Shown: one piece after another, positions 10,066-18,975 of the stretch
Position numbering within the stretch: position 1 is the stretch's first letter
Layout: each line of letters starts with the position of its first letter
Source of the DNA: DASPHG01 sp035629775
Lineage (GTDB): Bacteria; Actinomycetota; Thermoleophilia; Solirubrobacterales; Thermoleophilaceae
NCBI GenBank assembly: GCA_035629775.1
Contig: DASPHG010000023.1
Coordinates: forward strand, 76,983 to 140,982
Direction of reading: 5' to 3'
Length of the DNA: 64,000 bases
Position numbers and translations under genes: made by a program
The notes under the pieces: generated by a model
Told to the model about the DNA's origin: nothing
Database searches by the model: none
Seen by the model: only the letters and a program-made list of their open reading frames with translations

Positions 10066-11321
10066 CGAGCAAGCGACTAGCTGCCGCTCTCGCCCTGATC
10101 GCGGCCGGCGCGATCGCGGTCGTGCTGGCGCGCGACGACGAGCCTCCTGAGTTCATCCGCGCGCCGCCCATCGAACGCGTGATCCAGGACGACGCGATCT
10201 TCCTCCACGACCCCGCATCGCTCGGGTCGACGCTCGACGAGATCAGAGAGCTCGGCTTCGCTCGCCTCAGGGTCACCGCGGACTGGTCGGTCCTCGCGCC
10301 TGCACCTGCCGCGCGAGACAAGCCGGAGTTCAATGCGGCGGACCCCGCGGCGTACGACGAGCTCGAGAATCCGTTCTGGGACAACCTCGATCGGGCGGTT
10401 GTTGAAGCAAGCCGTCGCGGAATCGAGGTGATGGTCGACATCGGCTTCTGGGCACCGCTCTGGGCTGCCGAACCGGATGCCGAGGGCAGCATCGAGCGGC
10501 CGCGGACCAGAATCGACGCCGCCGAGTACGCGGACTTCGCGCGCGCCGTGGTCCAGCGCTACGGCGGTGAGCACATCCCGCCGGGCGGAGAAGCGCTGCC
10601 GCGCGTGTCGATGTTCACGCTCTGGAACGAGCCGAACATCCCTGGGTTCTTCGAGCCGCAGTGGGAGCGCACCGGAAAGGGCCGACGGCCGGCGAGCCCA
10701 CACCTGTACCGCGGGATGGTGGACGCGGCCTACCCGGCGATCAAGGAGGCGAGGCCCGACGCGACCGTCCTCGTGGGGGCGCTTGCCGCCCGCGGCTCCT
10801 ACGACGAGGCGGAGCTCAGCGGGGGCGTGCCGCCGCTGCGATTCGTCCGCGAGCTCGCCTGCGTGGACGGGCGGCTCGAGCCGCTCGCACGCGACGACTG
10901 CGACCGGTTCCGGCCCGTCCGTGGCGACGGCTTCTCGATTCATCCGTACTCGTTTCGCACCCCGCCCGACGCGCCCGGGCGACGGGACAACGTCCCGATC
11001 GGCGGGCTGGGACGGCTGATCGAGCTGCTGAAGGCCCTCGCCGCACGCGACCGGATCGACCCGAAGCTGGTCGACGTCTACATCACCGAGTTCGGTTACA
11101 AGACAGATCCGCCCGACGCCGAGGAAGGCGTCTCACCCGAGCAGCAGCGCGACTACTGGCTCCGGGCGGAGCAGATCGCGGCATCCCATCCCGAGGTCAA
11201 GATGTTCGCCCAGTTCCTGGTCCGCGATTCGGTTTGCGAAGGATGTCTGTTCTGGCCGACGGGCTACCGCTACGGGGACGGGACGCCCAAGCCGCTCATG
11301 GACGCGCTCGGGTCAGGGTGA
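10062..11321 (+). CDS. Exported clan GH-A glycoside hydrolase (GH5/GH39-like)
   Basis: 419 residues. The GTG at 10062 overlaps the upstream TGA (GTGA), and the N-terminus is a hydrophobic signal or anchor segment (residues 5-23). The TIM-barrel signature residues of clan A are present: WNEPN with the acid/base Glu190, and ITEFGY with the nucleophile Glu343 at the end of beta-7. The family therefore hydrolyses beta-glycosidic bonds with retention; cellulase, xylosidase or other specificity cannot be told from sequence alone. Coupling to the SGNH esterase gene suggests joint deacylation and cleavage of an extracellular polysaccharide (inference). The 3' end overlaps the convergent subtilase gene by 26 nt. 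Confidence 0.82.
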   Translation: MTSKRLAAALALIAAGAIAVVLARDDEPPEFIRAPPIERVIQDDAIFLHDPASLGSTLDEIRELGFARLRVTADWSVLAPAPAARDKPEFNAADPAAYDELENPFWDNLDRAVVEASRRGIEVMVDIGFWAPLWAAEPDAEGSIERPRTRIDAAEYADFARAVVQRYGGEHIPPGGEALPRVSMFTLWNEPNIPGFFEPQWERTGKGRRPASPHLYRGMVDAAYPAIKEARPDATVLVGALAARGSYDEAELSGGVPPLRFVRELACVDGRLEPLARDDCDRFRPVRGDGFSIHPYSFRTPPDAPGRRDNVPIGGLGRLIELLKALAARDRIDPKLVDVYITEFGYKTDPPDAEEGVSPEQQRDYWLRAEQIAASHPEVKMFAQFLVRDSVCEGCLFWPTGYRYGDGTPKPLMDALGSG

Positions 11322-14300
11322 TCGCCCTGCGTGTGACCGTCATGCGGCCCAGGTCGTCGCGGAACCTGACGACGAGCACGACCCGGGCGCGGTCGTCGTC
11401 GCGCATCGCGCGGCGGCCCCCCCGGGTCAGGTTCGCTCTCAAGGCGTAGGTTCCGGCGCGGCTGACCGAGCGGGTGCCCCGGGCCAGAAGCACGCGGCGC
11501 GCGATGCCGGCCTCGCCGGATGCGCCCACCAGCGAAATGCTGAACCGTCCCGGCAGCAGCGCCTTCAGTCCTGACGCGCGAAAGCCCTGACGCCTGACAA
11601 GCCGGCCGAGTCCGAGCGCGCGCAGCCGCTCGGCAAGGCCGGACAGGTCGGCCGCCATCGCGAAGTCGATCTGTTCGGTGCTCGGCAGGACCGTCCAGGC
11701 GTGAACCGCCGGGGATGGGTCGACGTTGCCGAGAGCGTCGATCGCGCGGACGGCGAGGGTGTGCGGGCCCTCTGCCATCTCGCCCAGGTCCGCCTGCGGC
11801 GCGCACGCGGACCAGGGCTCGTCGTCGGCCCTGCACTGGAACCGGCCCGCCTCCGTCGCCGCGAAAGCAAAGCGCGCTCGACGCTGACCACCGACCTCCG
11901 GCGGGCCGGCGCTGACGGACGTGTCCGGCGGCGTGGCGTCCACCGACCAGGTGCGTGACGCCGGCGAATCATCCGCGTTCCCCGCCTGGTCGATCGCGCG
12001 CACGCTCAGCGTGTGCGAGCCGTCCGTGATCTCCGCGAGCTCCAGGGTGGACTCGCACGCCGACCACGCGTCGTCTCCCTGCCTGCACTCAAACCGCGTG
12101 CCCGCCTCCGCCGAGAACCTGAAGGTCGCGGATCGCGAGTTGATCGCGCCCGCCGGCGCGTGCACGATCGCCGTGTCTGGCGCCGCGAGATCGATCGACC
12201 AGGTGTGTGCCGCGGGCGATGGATCCACGTTCCCCGCCGCGTCGATCGCACGGACCCGGAGCGTGTGCCGGCCGTGGCCCACACCGGTCAGCTCGAGCGC
12301 CGGGCCACAGCCCGACCAGGCGGCGCCGTCGAGCCTGCACTCGAACCGCGCCCCCGGCTCGGCGGAGAACTCGAAGCCCGCCGAGCTCGCGCCGGTCGTG
12401 CTCGCCGGCGCCGAGACGATCGCCGTGTCCGGCGGCGTGGCGTCCACCGACCAGGTGTGCAGCGCCGGCGAATCATCCGTGTTCCCCGTCTGGTCGATCG
12501 CGCGCACGCTCAGCGTGTGCGAGCCGCCGGCCAGCCGCGACAGCTCGGTCGCCTGGGCGCATGCCGACCACGCCCCGTCGTCGAGCTTGCATTCGAACCG
12601 GACGCCCGCCTCGGTGGCCGCGAACTCGAAGCTGGCCGACCTGGCACCGGGAACCGGTGACTGCACGGAGACGATTGACGTGTCCGGCGGGGCCGCGTCG
12701 ACGGCCCAGGTGTATGACGCCGGCGTGGGATCCACGTTCCCGAGCCCGTCGATCGCGCGGACGCCCAGGGTGTGCGTCCCGTTGCCGAGCGCCGCGAGCT
12801 CGAGCACGGAGCCGCACGCCGACCACTGATCGGCGTCGTCCAGCCTGCACTCGAACCGCGCCCCGGGCTCCGTCGAGGAGAACGTGAAGCTGGCCGACTT
12901 GGAGGCCGTAGGAGAGGCTGGGCCGGAGGCGATCTCCGTGCCCGGCGGAGTCGTGTCGATTGCCCAGGTGTGCGACGCCGGTGACGGATCCACGTTTCCG
13001 GGCGCATCGATCGCGCGCACGCTCAGGGTGTGGGCGCCCTCGGCGAGCTCAGTCTCCTCATGAGCCGCGGCACACGGGGTCCACCCGTTCCCGTCGAGCC
13101 TGCACTCGAAGCGCACGCCCGCCTCGGTGGCCGAGAAGGCGAAGCTGGCAGACGTCGACGCCGTAAGCGACGGCGGGGCCGAGGCGATCGATGTGTCGGG
13201 CGCGTCGAAGTCCTCGAACGCCGCGAGGTAGCCGTAGTGGAATCCGGCGACGGGGCCGTGCGCCGGATCGCCGACGAATCCGCGCAGAGGGCTCGCGAGC
13301 GTGTGGGACTGCGCTCGGCTCAGCAGCTCGTCCATGACCCCGGCGGGTGATCTGCCCGCGCACGGGCCCGCGTCGTCGTCGTGGTCCTCGCACAGCGCCG
13401 CCAGGCCGGCCACGAGCGGAGTGGCCATGCTGGTCCCCGACGCCGTCGCGTAGCCCGAGCTCGACAGGTTCTTGGGCCAGGTCGACCGGATGCACACTCC
13501 CGGAGCGGCGATCGTGTGCGCGGCACCGGCCGCCGTCTTGGCGAAGTTCGAGAAGCTCGCCGCGCGGTCATCGAGCTCGCCGAGCCGGCAGCTGGGTGCC
13601 CCACCGGTCCCGCCGCCCCTGCCGTCGCTGTCGGACAGCGCGGTTACGGTCAGCGCCTCTGGAAACGCCGCCGGCACGTCGGGAGAGGGGACGTAGTCGA
13701 AGTCCCAGCCCTCGTTTCCGGCCGCGACCACGGGCAGCACGTCGGCCGCGACCGTCTGGCACACGGCCAGGTGGAAGGGGTCGACGGTGGTCGCGCAGGT
13801 GGCGACGGGCTGGCCCGAGCCACTGAGGCTCATGTTCGCGACCTTGATGTTCTTCGCTGCGGCGTTGGCCGTGACCCAGTCGAGTCCGCAGATGATGCTC
13901 GAGAACGTGCCGCGGGCGGTCGAGTCCAGGACCTTGACCGCCCAGATCCTCGTCCCCGGTGCGACTCCGACGACACCGGCGCCGTTGTTCTTCGCCGCGA
14001 TCGTCCCGGCGACGTGCGTGCCGTGCCCGTTGTCGTCGTCACTCGAGGCGCCTGGCGTGAGGCAGTTCGTCCCGTCAGAGACCTCGAGGTCCGGGTGCTC
14101 GAGATCGACGCCCGTGTCGAGCACGGCCACGGCGGCGCCGCTTCGGTGCTCGACGCTCGCGGTGGTCGCGAGACCCGCTCGCCGGAGCCCGGTCGGAACC
14201 TGGTCTCCGCCCGCGACCGGGACCTGTGCGGTCGCCTGGACGACCCTGTCCGGCACAACTCGGGCGACATCGGGATCGCGTCGGAGCTCGCGCGCCTGGC

Positions 14301-14547
14301 CGGGTGTCAGCGCGCCGGCGAAGCCTCTGAGCGCGTGCCGGAAGCGGAGGTCGGTCTCGAAGCCGAGCTTTGCCTCGCGCGTATCGGTCTCCGCGCGCAC
14401 CGACTCCGCGGAGCCGTCGTAGACCACGACGTACTGCCCGGCGATCACGTTCGCGTCCGCGCTCGGCCGATCGGCCAGCGCGGGGCCGGCGGTCGCCAGC
14501 GAGGCGACCGCGAGGATTGCGCAGAGGTTCGGCTTCAGATTCGACAC
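11296..14547 (-). CDS. Secreted subtilisin-like serine protease (S8) with six C-terminal repeats
   Basis: About 1,083 residues from the GTG at 14547, chosen because it gives a compact signal peptide (ends GPALA). Longer starts up to 14631 would overlap the divergent methyltransferase and its -10. An inhibitor-I9-like prodomain (about residues 33-110) precedes the S8 domain, which has Asp144 (DTGVD), His175 (NGHGTHVAG), oxyanion Asn278 (AAGNEG) and Ser373 (GTSMATP). Six units of about 84 residues follow; each starts with PDT-x-I and contains F-x-C-R-x-D...W-x-x-C and an H-T-L-x-V-R-A-I-D-x-x-G-N motif. These resemble chitobiase-type Ig-like modules with a paired disulfide. A C-terminal beta-rich domain ends the protein. 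Likely an extracellular protease held to a matrix by its repeats. Confidence 0.88.
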   Translation of the reverse strand: MSNLKPNLCAILAVASLATAGPALADRPSADANVIAGQYVVVYDGSAESVRAETDTREAKLGFETDLRFRHALRGFAGALTPGQARELRRDPDVARVVPDRVVQATAQVPVAGGDQVPTGLRRAGLATTASVEHRSGAAVAVLDTGVDLEHPDLEVSDGTNCLTPGASSDDDNGHGTHVAGTIAAKNNGAGVVGVAPGTRIWAVKVLDSTARGTFSSIICGLDWVTANAAAKNIKVANMSLSGSGQPVATCATTVDPFHLAVCQTVAADVLPVVAAGNEGWDFDYVPSPDVPAAFPEALTVTALSDSDGRGGGTGGAPSCRLGELDDRAASFSNFAKTAAGAAHTIAAPGVCIRSTWPKNLSSSGYATASGTSMATPLVAGLAALCEDHDDDAGPCAGRSPAGVMDELLSRAQSHTLASPLRGFVGDPAHGPVAGFHYGYLAAFEDFDAPDTSIASAPPSLTASTSASFAFSATEAGVRFECRLDGNGWTPCAAAHEETELAEGAHTLSVRAIDAPGNVDPSPASHTWAIDTTPPGTEIASGPASPTASKSASFTFSSTEPGARFECRLDDADQWSACGSVLELAALGNGTHTLGVRAIDGLGNVDPTPASYTWAVDAAPPDTSIVSVQSPVPGARSASFEFAATEAGVRFECKLDDGAWSACAQATELSRLAGGSHTLSVRAIDQTGNTDDSPALHTWSVDATPPDTAIVSAPASTTGASSAGFEFSAEPGARFECRLDGAAWSGCGPALELTGVGHGRHTLRVRAIDAAGNVDPSPAAHTWSIDLAAPDTAIVHAPAGAINSRSATFRFSAEAGTRFECRQGDDAWSACESTLELAEITDGSHTLSVRAIDQAGNADDSPASRTWSVDATPPDTSVSAGPPEVGGQRRARFAFAATEAGRFQCRADDEPWSACAPQADLGEMAEGPHTLAVRAIDALGNVDPSPAVHAWTVLPSTEQIDFAMAADLSGLAERLRALGLGRLVRRQGFRASGLKALLPGRFSISLVGASGEAGIARRVLLARGTRSVSRAGTYALRANLTRGGRRAMRDDDRARVVLVVRFRDDLGRMTVTRRAITLTRARP

Positions 14548-14612
14548 GGGAGAGCGAAGGGCAACGGGGCCCCCCGACGGATATCGGCCTCGCGCGCGCG
14601 GGCTTGAGGGCA

Positions 14613-14618
14613 TAGGGT
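14613..14618 (+). promoter_or_regulatory. -10 hexamer TAGGGT, leaderless
   Basis: Followed by 6 nt and the ATG at 14625; the predicted +1 is the start codon itself. Confidence 0.6.
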
Positions 14619-14624
14619 CGCCCC

Positions 14625-15395
14625 ATGACACGCCTCAGTGAAATCGGGGGCCGCCGAGTGCCGTTCCTGCGCTGGTCGTTCGTACGGATGGTGCTGGGCA
14701 TGAAGCGCCTGACGACCGAATGGCAGGTCGGGGACGGCCGTGAGGAGGCGCTCGGCGAGCACGTGGTCTCGACCGCGGCGCCGGGGGACCTGGGCGGTGC
14801 GATCGACGCGGTCGACCAGTTCTGTTACCGCGAGAGCTTCATGATGAACGTAGGCGACGAGAAGGGCGAGCTGCTCGACGCCGCGATCGGGCGCGCCAAC
14901 CCCGGCCGCCTGCTCGAGCTCGGGACGTACTGCGGCTACAGCGCGCTGCGCACCGCCCGAGCCATGCCCGAGGGAGCGCACCTCTTCTCGATCGAGTTCA
15001 ACGAGGCGAACGCCGCGGTCGCGCGCCGCATCCTCGCGCACGCCGGAGTGGACGACCGGGTCACGATCGTGGTCGGGACGCTCGGCGACGGCGGCCAGAC
15101 GATCGCCGCGCTCGAGGGTGAGCATGGGTTCGCCGAAAACTCCCTGGACTTCGTGTTCATCGACCACGCGAAGGACGCCTACCTGCCGGACCTCCAGCGA
15201 ATCCTTGAGCAGCGGTGGCTGCGGCCCGGGGCACGCGCCGTGGCGGACAACGTGAAGTTCCCCGGCGCGCCGGACTACCGCGACTTCATGCGCGCGGAGG
15301 AGGGAAAGGGCTGGCGGACGACCGGGCACGAGACCCACGTCGAGTACCAATCCGTGATCAAGGACCTCGTCCTCGAGTCGGAGTACCTGGGCTAG
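14625..15395 (+). CDS. Class I SAM-dependent O-methyltransferase (COMT-like)
   Basis: 256 residues, cytosolic. The SAM-binding motif LLELGTYCGYSA (about residue 88) is followed by the acidic ribose-binding SIEFNE. The metal/catalytic block FIDHAK (about residue 180) has the Asp-His pair typical of catechol-O-methyltransferase-like enzymes. The length is close to that of COMT relatives (about 220 residues plus an N-terminal extension). Predicted to transfer a methyl group to a hydroxyl, classically on a vicinal diol, in a metal-dependent way; the substrate is unknown. It is divergent from the subtilase and 50 nt upstream of the CocE-like hydrolase gene, with no clear functional link. Confidence 0.85.
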   Translation: MTRLSEIGGRRVPFLRWSFVRMVLGMKRLTTEWQVGDGREEALGEHVVSTAAPGDLGGAIDAVDQFCYRESFMMNVGDEKGELLDAAIGRANPGRLLELGTYCGYSALRTARAMPEGAHLFSIEFNEANAAVARRILAHAGVDDRVTIVVGTLGDGGQTIAALEGEHGFAENSLDFVFIDHAKDAYLPDLQRILEQRWLRPGARAVADNVKFPGAPDYRDFMRAEEGKGWRTTGHETHVEYQSVIKDLVLESEYLG

Positions 15396-15445
15396 GGCGA
15401 GTCGGCCCCGCGCAAGTCCCCCTCGCTCGAAACGTTCGTAGGGCA

Positions 15446-17458
15446 ATGCGGATCTCCCCCGCCCTCTTGGCGTTCGCGTGCGCCGCGGCCTTCCCGGCTG
15501 CGGCCGAAGCCGCCCCGCCGCCGCCCGAGCTTCCGGAACCGAGCTACCAGAGCGTCTCGCGGGAGGTCCTGATCCCCATGGATGACGGGGTCAACCTGGC
15601 GGCGACGATCGCACTGCCGTCCGAGGACGGCGCGGAGCCGCTGCCGGGGCGATTCCCGGTCGTCGTGGGCATGACGCCGTACAGCCGCAACGGGCTCTGC
15701 GGATGCTTCGCTCCCGATTTCTTCGCCACCCGCGGGATGGTCGGCGCGGTCGTCGACGTGCGCGGGACCGGCGGGAGCGGCGGCAACCTCGAGGGCAACT
15801 TCTTCTCGCCGCGCGAGGCGCGCGACAGCTACAACGTCATCGAATACCTCGGCACGCAGCCGTACTCCAACGGCAAGGTCGGGATGGCGGGCGGCTCATA
15901 CGTGGGCATCACCCAGTACCTGGCCGCCGAGCTGCGCCCGCCGCACCTGGCTGCGATCACGCCCGCGGTCGCGGTCAGCGACCTCTATCGCGAGGGATAC
16001 ACGCACGGCGGCGTGCCCAACCTGTTCTTCGACCTCCAGTACATCGCGGTCCAGGGTGCGCCCGGCGCCGCCGGGGCCAACACCGACCCGTCCCTCCTCG
16101 AGGAGACCCTGAGGGCGAAGCTCGGACAGTCGGCGGTCGGCACGATCGCCTTCGACTACCTGGAACGGCCGGACGACGACTCCTTCTACCGGGACCGCTC
16201 CCCGATCTACGACGCCGGCAAGATCCAGGTGCCGGCGCTGATCCTGGGCGGCTGGCGCGACGGGCTGCTGCGCGGAGCCCCCGAGATGTACGACCGCCTC
16301 TCACGACGCAAGGGCGTGGAAACCCGGCTGTATGTGGACCCCTGTACGCACAAGGGTTGTGGCGCGCCGCTGGCTCCGCTCACCGCGGGCGAGGGGCTCT
16401 ACGACAGCGCAGCGCTCGTGTTCGAGTTTCTCGAGAAGCATCTCGCCGGCGCCGCCACCCCGGACAGGCCGGCCGTCGAGTACTACGTACAGGGCAGGAA
16501 CGAGTACGAGAGCGCGAAATCCTGGCCGCCGGCGGACGTGGGCGTCGAGCGCCTCGCGCTGGCCCCGGGCGAGCTCGGGTCAAAGGCCCCGCCGGACGCG
16601 CGGACGGCGCAGTTCGTGACGAACCCCGTCGCCGGCTTCAGCATGGCCTTCGACCGTTTCGGAACGGTTGCGGCCAGCCCGTACGTCCCGGCCGACCAGC
16701 GCCTCGAAGGCCCGCACGGCCTCACGTTCCGAACGCCGGCGCTCGAGCGGCCGCTCTCGCTGGCAGGGCCGCTCGCGCTCCATCTGGTCGCGGCGTCGAG
16801 CGCGCCGGACACGGACTGGCACGCGAAGATCTCGGATGTGGCGCCCGACGGCACGGAGTCGATCGTCACGGACGGCGCGCTGCGCGCCTCGCACCGAGCG
16901 CTCGATCCACGGAAGTCGAGGCCCGAGCGTCCCTACCACACGCACATCGACCCGAAGCCGATCGAGCCGGACCGCTTCTACGAGTACGACGTCGAGATCT
17001 GGCCAACCGCGTACGAGCTCGCGCCCGGACACCGGCTCCAGCTGCGCCTCACCTCGACCGACCTTCCGACGCACATGCCGGGCTCGTTCGCCTTCGACCG
17101 CGACGATCCCACCGCCGCCCAGATCAACCTGCACACCCCGGCCGTGAACACGGTCAAGTTGAGCGAGAGCCACCTGCTCATGTCCGTGGCCGGCGCGGCG
17201 AAGCGATGCCGGCCGACGAAGCGCCGCTCGATGCCCGTCCGGGCGGGCCGCAGGACGACGATCCGCGTCCGCGTGACCAAGGCGGGTCAGCGAGTCCCCG
17301 GAGCTCCCGTCCGGCTCAGGGCACCCGGGGTGCGCAGGCACACCGTCGCGAACGCACGCGGCAAGGCAACCCTCCGCTTCCGCGCCGAGCGCGCTGGCCG
17401 AGCGAAGGTCAGGACGCCGCTCTGCGGCGCCCGGCTGCGTATCTCCAGGCGGACCTAG
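15446..17458 (+). CDS. Exported CocE/NonD family hydrolase (X-Pro dipeptidyl-peptidase-like)
   Basis: 670 residues; ATG 15446 gives a signal peptide ending in AAEA. The S15/CocE alpha/beta-hydrolase core has the nucleophile elbow GGSYVG (Ser151). The acid is probably in GGWRDGLL, and a candidate His lies in DPCTHKG. It is followed by the X-Pro dipeptidyl-peptidase C-terminal jelly-roll domain (about residues 385-590). An extra basic, beta-rich tail of about 80 residues, with the look of a carboxypeptidase-regulatory or Ig-like module, is added at the end. Family members cleave esters, amides or acylated beta-lactams; the substrate here is unknown. The frame is open upstream to 15215, but that stretch overlaps the methyltransferase. 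Confidence 0.85.
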   Translation: MRISPALLAFACAAAFPAAAEAAPPPPELPEPSYQSVSREVLIPMDDGVNLAATIALPSEDGAEPLPGRFPVVVGMTPYSRNGLCGCFAPDFFATRGMVGAVVDVRGTGGSGGNLEGNFFSPREARDSYNVIEYLGTQPYSNGKVGMAGGSYVGITQYLAAELRPPHLAAITPAVAVSDLYREGYTHGGVPNLFFDLQYIAVQGAPGAAGANTDPSLLEETLRAKLGQSAVGTIAFDYLERPDDDSFYRDRSPIYDAGKIQVPALILGGWRDGLLRGAPEMYDRLSRRKGVETRLYVDPCTHKGCGAPLAPLTAGEGLYDSAALVFEFLEKHLAGAATPDRPAVEYYVQGRNEYESAKSWPPADVGVERLALAPGELGSKAPPDARTAQFVTNPVAGFSMAFDRFGTVAASPYVPADQRLEGPHGLTFRTPALERPLSLAGPLALHLVAASSAPDTDWHAKISDVAPDGTESIVTDGALRASHRALDPRKSRPERPYHTHIDPKPIEPDRFYEYDVEIWPTAYELAPGHRLQLRLTSTDLPTHMPGSFAFDRDDPTAAQINLHTPAVNTVKLSESHLLMSVAGAAKRCRPTKRRSMPVRAGRRTTIRVRVTKAGQRVPGAPVRLRAPGVRRHTVANARGKATLRFRAERAGRAKVRTPLCGARLRISRRT

Positions 17459-17472
17459 TTCGCTGGCCGCTC

Positions 17473-18759
17473 CTACTGGATGCGCAGACAGACCACGAAG
17501 ATAGTGAGCGACCAGGGGCTGGACAACGCGCCCCCGTCAGCCGTCGCTCGCCATTCGGTCGGAGCCGGGTAGCTCGCAAGCAGGCTCGCATCGTTCGAAC
17601 CCGACGTGTATGCGCCACCTCCGACGACGCGCCACCCCTCGGCGCCGTTCACGTCCGGGCAGCTCGCCTCGCCATGCTTGGTCTCCGTCTTGTTCGTCTT
17701 CGTGCTGTCATTGATGTGCCGGATCCCGGTGACCGTGAACGTCCCGTCGATGTCCTTGTGGGTGAGGCTCTCGTTTTCCACCTCCTTGCCCCTGATGCTC
17801 GCGTCTTGGACCGCCCGCTCACCAACGGAGGCACGGGCGAGCTTGAACCTAGAGACGGAGTTGTCGGCGAGCTTCCCATCGGTCACCGACAGGGCGACGA
17901 GCTTCGCGGATGTGACGGAGTTGTCGGCGAGCTCTGCCGTGGCGACCGCGGAGGTGAGGATCTCGGGGCGCGAGACCGCATTGGTGGCGATCGCCGCCCC
18001 CGTGACGGCGTCGGTCGCGAGTTTGTCGACGGTGACTGCGCCGGGGCGGATCTTGGACTGACTGACCGATTGGTCCTGGAGCTTCGACTCGGTCACGGCG
18101 CTGTTGGCGAGCTTCGCGCCGGTGACGGACAGGTCGACGAGTTTCGGTGTGGTCACGGCGAGGCTCGCGAGCTTGGCCGCCGAGACGGCGCCGTTCGCGA
18201 GCTTCAGCTCGGTGATCGAGCCGTCCCCGACGACCCCGTCCTCGAGGTGCTGAGGCCCCACAGAGCTGAGCGCGAGTTGCTCGCTGCCCACGGCGCCGTC
18301 ATCGATGTGCTCTGAGTCGATCGCGTCGTGAGCGACCTTCGTGCTCGTGACCGCCCCGAATTTGAGCTTGCCGGCACTGACCGCCTCGTCGAGCAGATCG
18401 ACACCCTCGACCGTCCCGTTGGCCAGGTGGCTGCCCGTGACCGCGCCCGCGGCGATCTTCGGCTCGGTCACAGACGACCCACCCAGATCGGCGGTCATGA
18501 CCTGTTCGTTGACGATGTCGGATGAATCGATCTTGCCCTTCGCCTTGAACGAGAGCGCAACCTCGTTTCCCACACACGACTCCCCCTCATCGACCACACG
18601 CATGTACCCAGCCGGCTCCCCGTCCGTGCCATAACAGCCGTGGATCGTCCCGTCCGAGGCCGGGATCGCCGCGAACGTCACACCCCCAACAGCGGCGAAG
18701 AGGGCGATCGACGCGACCACATTGGCGTAGGACAGGCGAGCACGGAGCTTGGCGAGCAC
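17473..18759 (-). CDS. Exported decapeptide-repeat protein
   Basis: 428 residues. The GTG at 18759 is chosen because an AAGGAG Shine-Dalgarno sits 7 nt upstream and a hydrophobic export segment follows. After a short Cys-containing domain (IHGCYG...ESCVG), residues 95-329 are 23 decapeptides with consensus [GSND]-[AS]-V-[TS]-x-x-K-L-A-[DN], plus one five-residue slip after the eighth. A C-terminal globular domain of about 100 residues has two Cys and a WRVVGGGAYTSG motif. The strict 10-residue pitch, with alternating small and aliphatic positions, suggests an extended solenoid or trimeric stalk carrying a C-terminal head. That structure is inference; no named family was recognised. The N-terminus resembles that of the collagen-like protein at 40909-41568. 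Confidence 0.75.
   Translation of the reverse strand: MLAKLRARLSYANVVASIALFAAVGGVTFAAIPASDGTIHGCYGTDGEPAGYMRVVDEGESCVGNEVALSFKAKGKIDSSDIVNEQVMTADLGGSSVTEPKIAAGAVTGSHLANGTVEGVDLLDEAVSAGKLKFGAVTSTKVAHDAIDSEHIDDGAVGSEQLALSSVGPQHLEDGVVGDGSITELKLANGAVSAAKLASLAVTTPKLVDLSVTGAKLANSAVTESKLQDQSVSQSKIRPGAVTVDKLATDAVTGAAIATNAVSRPEILTSAVATAELADNSVTSAKLVALSVTDGKLADNSVSRFKLARASVGERAVQDASIRGKEVENESLTHKDIDGTFTVTGIRHINDSTKTNKTETKHGEASCPDVNGAEGWRVVGGGAYTSGSNDASLLASYPAPTEWRATADGGALSSPWSLTIFVVCLRIQ
17773..18477 (-). repeat. 30-nt in-frame repeats encoding decapeptides
   Basis: Twenty-three tandem 30-nt units, degenerate at DNA level, encode the V-[TS]-x-x-K-L decapeptides. Coding continuity and lack of conserved repeat/unique spacer alternation exclude a CRISPR array. 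Confidence 0.8.
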
Positions 18760-18766
18760 GAGGGCA

Positions 18767-18772
18767 CTCCTT
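18767..18772 (-). promoter_or_regulatory. Shine-Dalgarno AAGGAG fixing the start of the decapeptide protein
   Basis: AAGGAG with a 7-nt spacer to the GTG at 18759, in contrast to the many leaderless-looking genes nearby. Confidence 0.6.
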
Positions 18773-18975
18773 CGGTAGCTGTGGGAAACCACAGCCCCTG
18801 CGCGAGCAAAACGTCGCCAAACCAAGCGCGAGCGCCGCACACACGACAGCGGGCCGCTAGGACCAACGTACATGCGATAGCGCCAACGCGCCAGCATGAT
18901 CGTGGCGGCCGCCCGTCCGAACGCAGGTCGGCACCATTGCTCGCGCGGTCCGCACGTCGTACACCTGAGACTGCG

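Noticed and set aside
15703..18315. 870-codon plus frame spanning the CocE-like gene and the decapeptide gene
   Set aside because: It crosses two well-supported genes in other frames and has no domains of its own.
17773..18477. Regular 30-nt repeats considered as a CRISPR array
   Set aside because: Repeats are contiguous, degenerate and in frame with a decapeptide pattern; there are no unique spacers and no cas genes.
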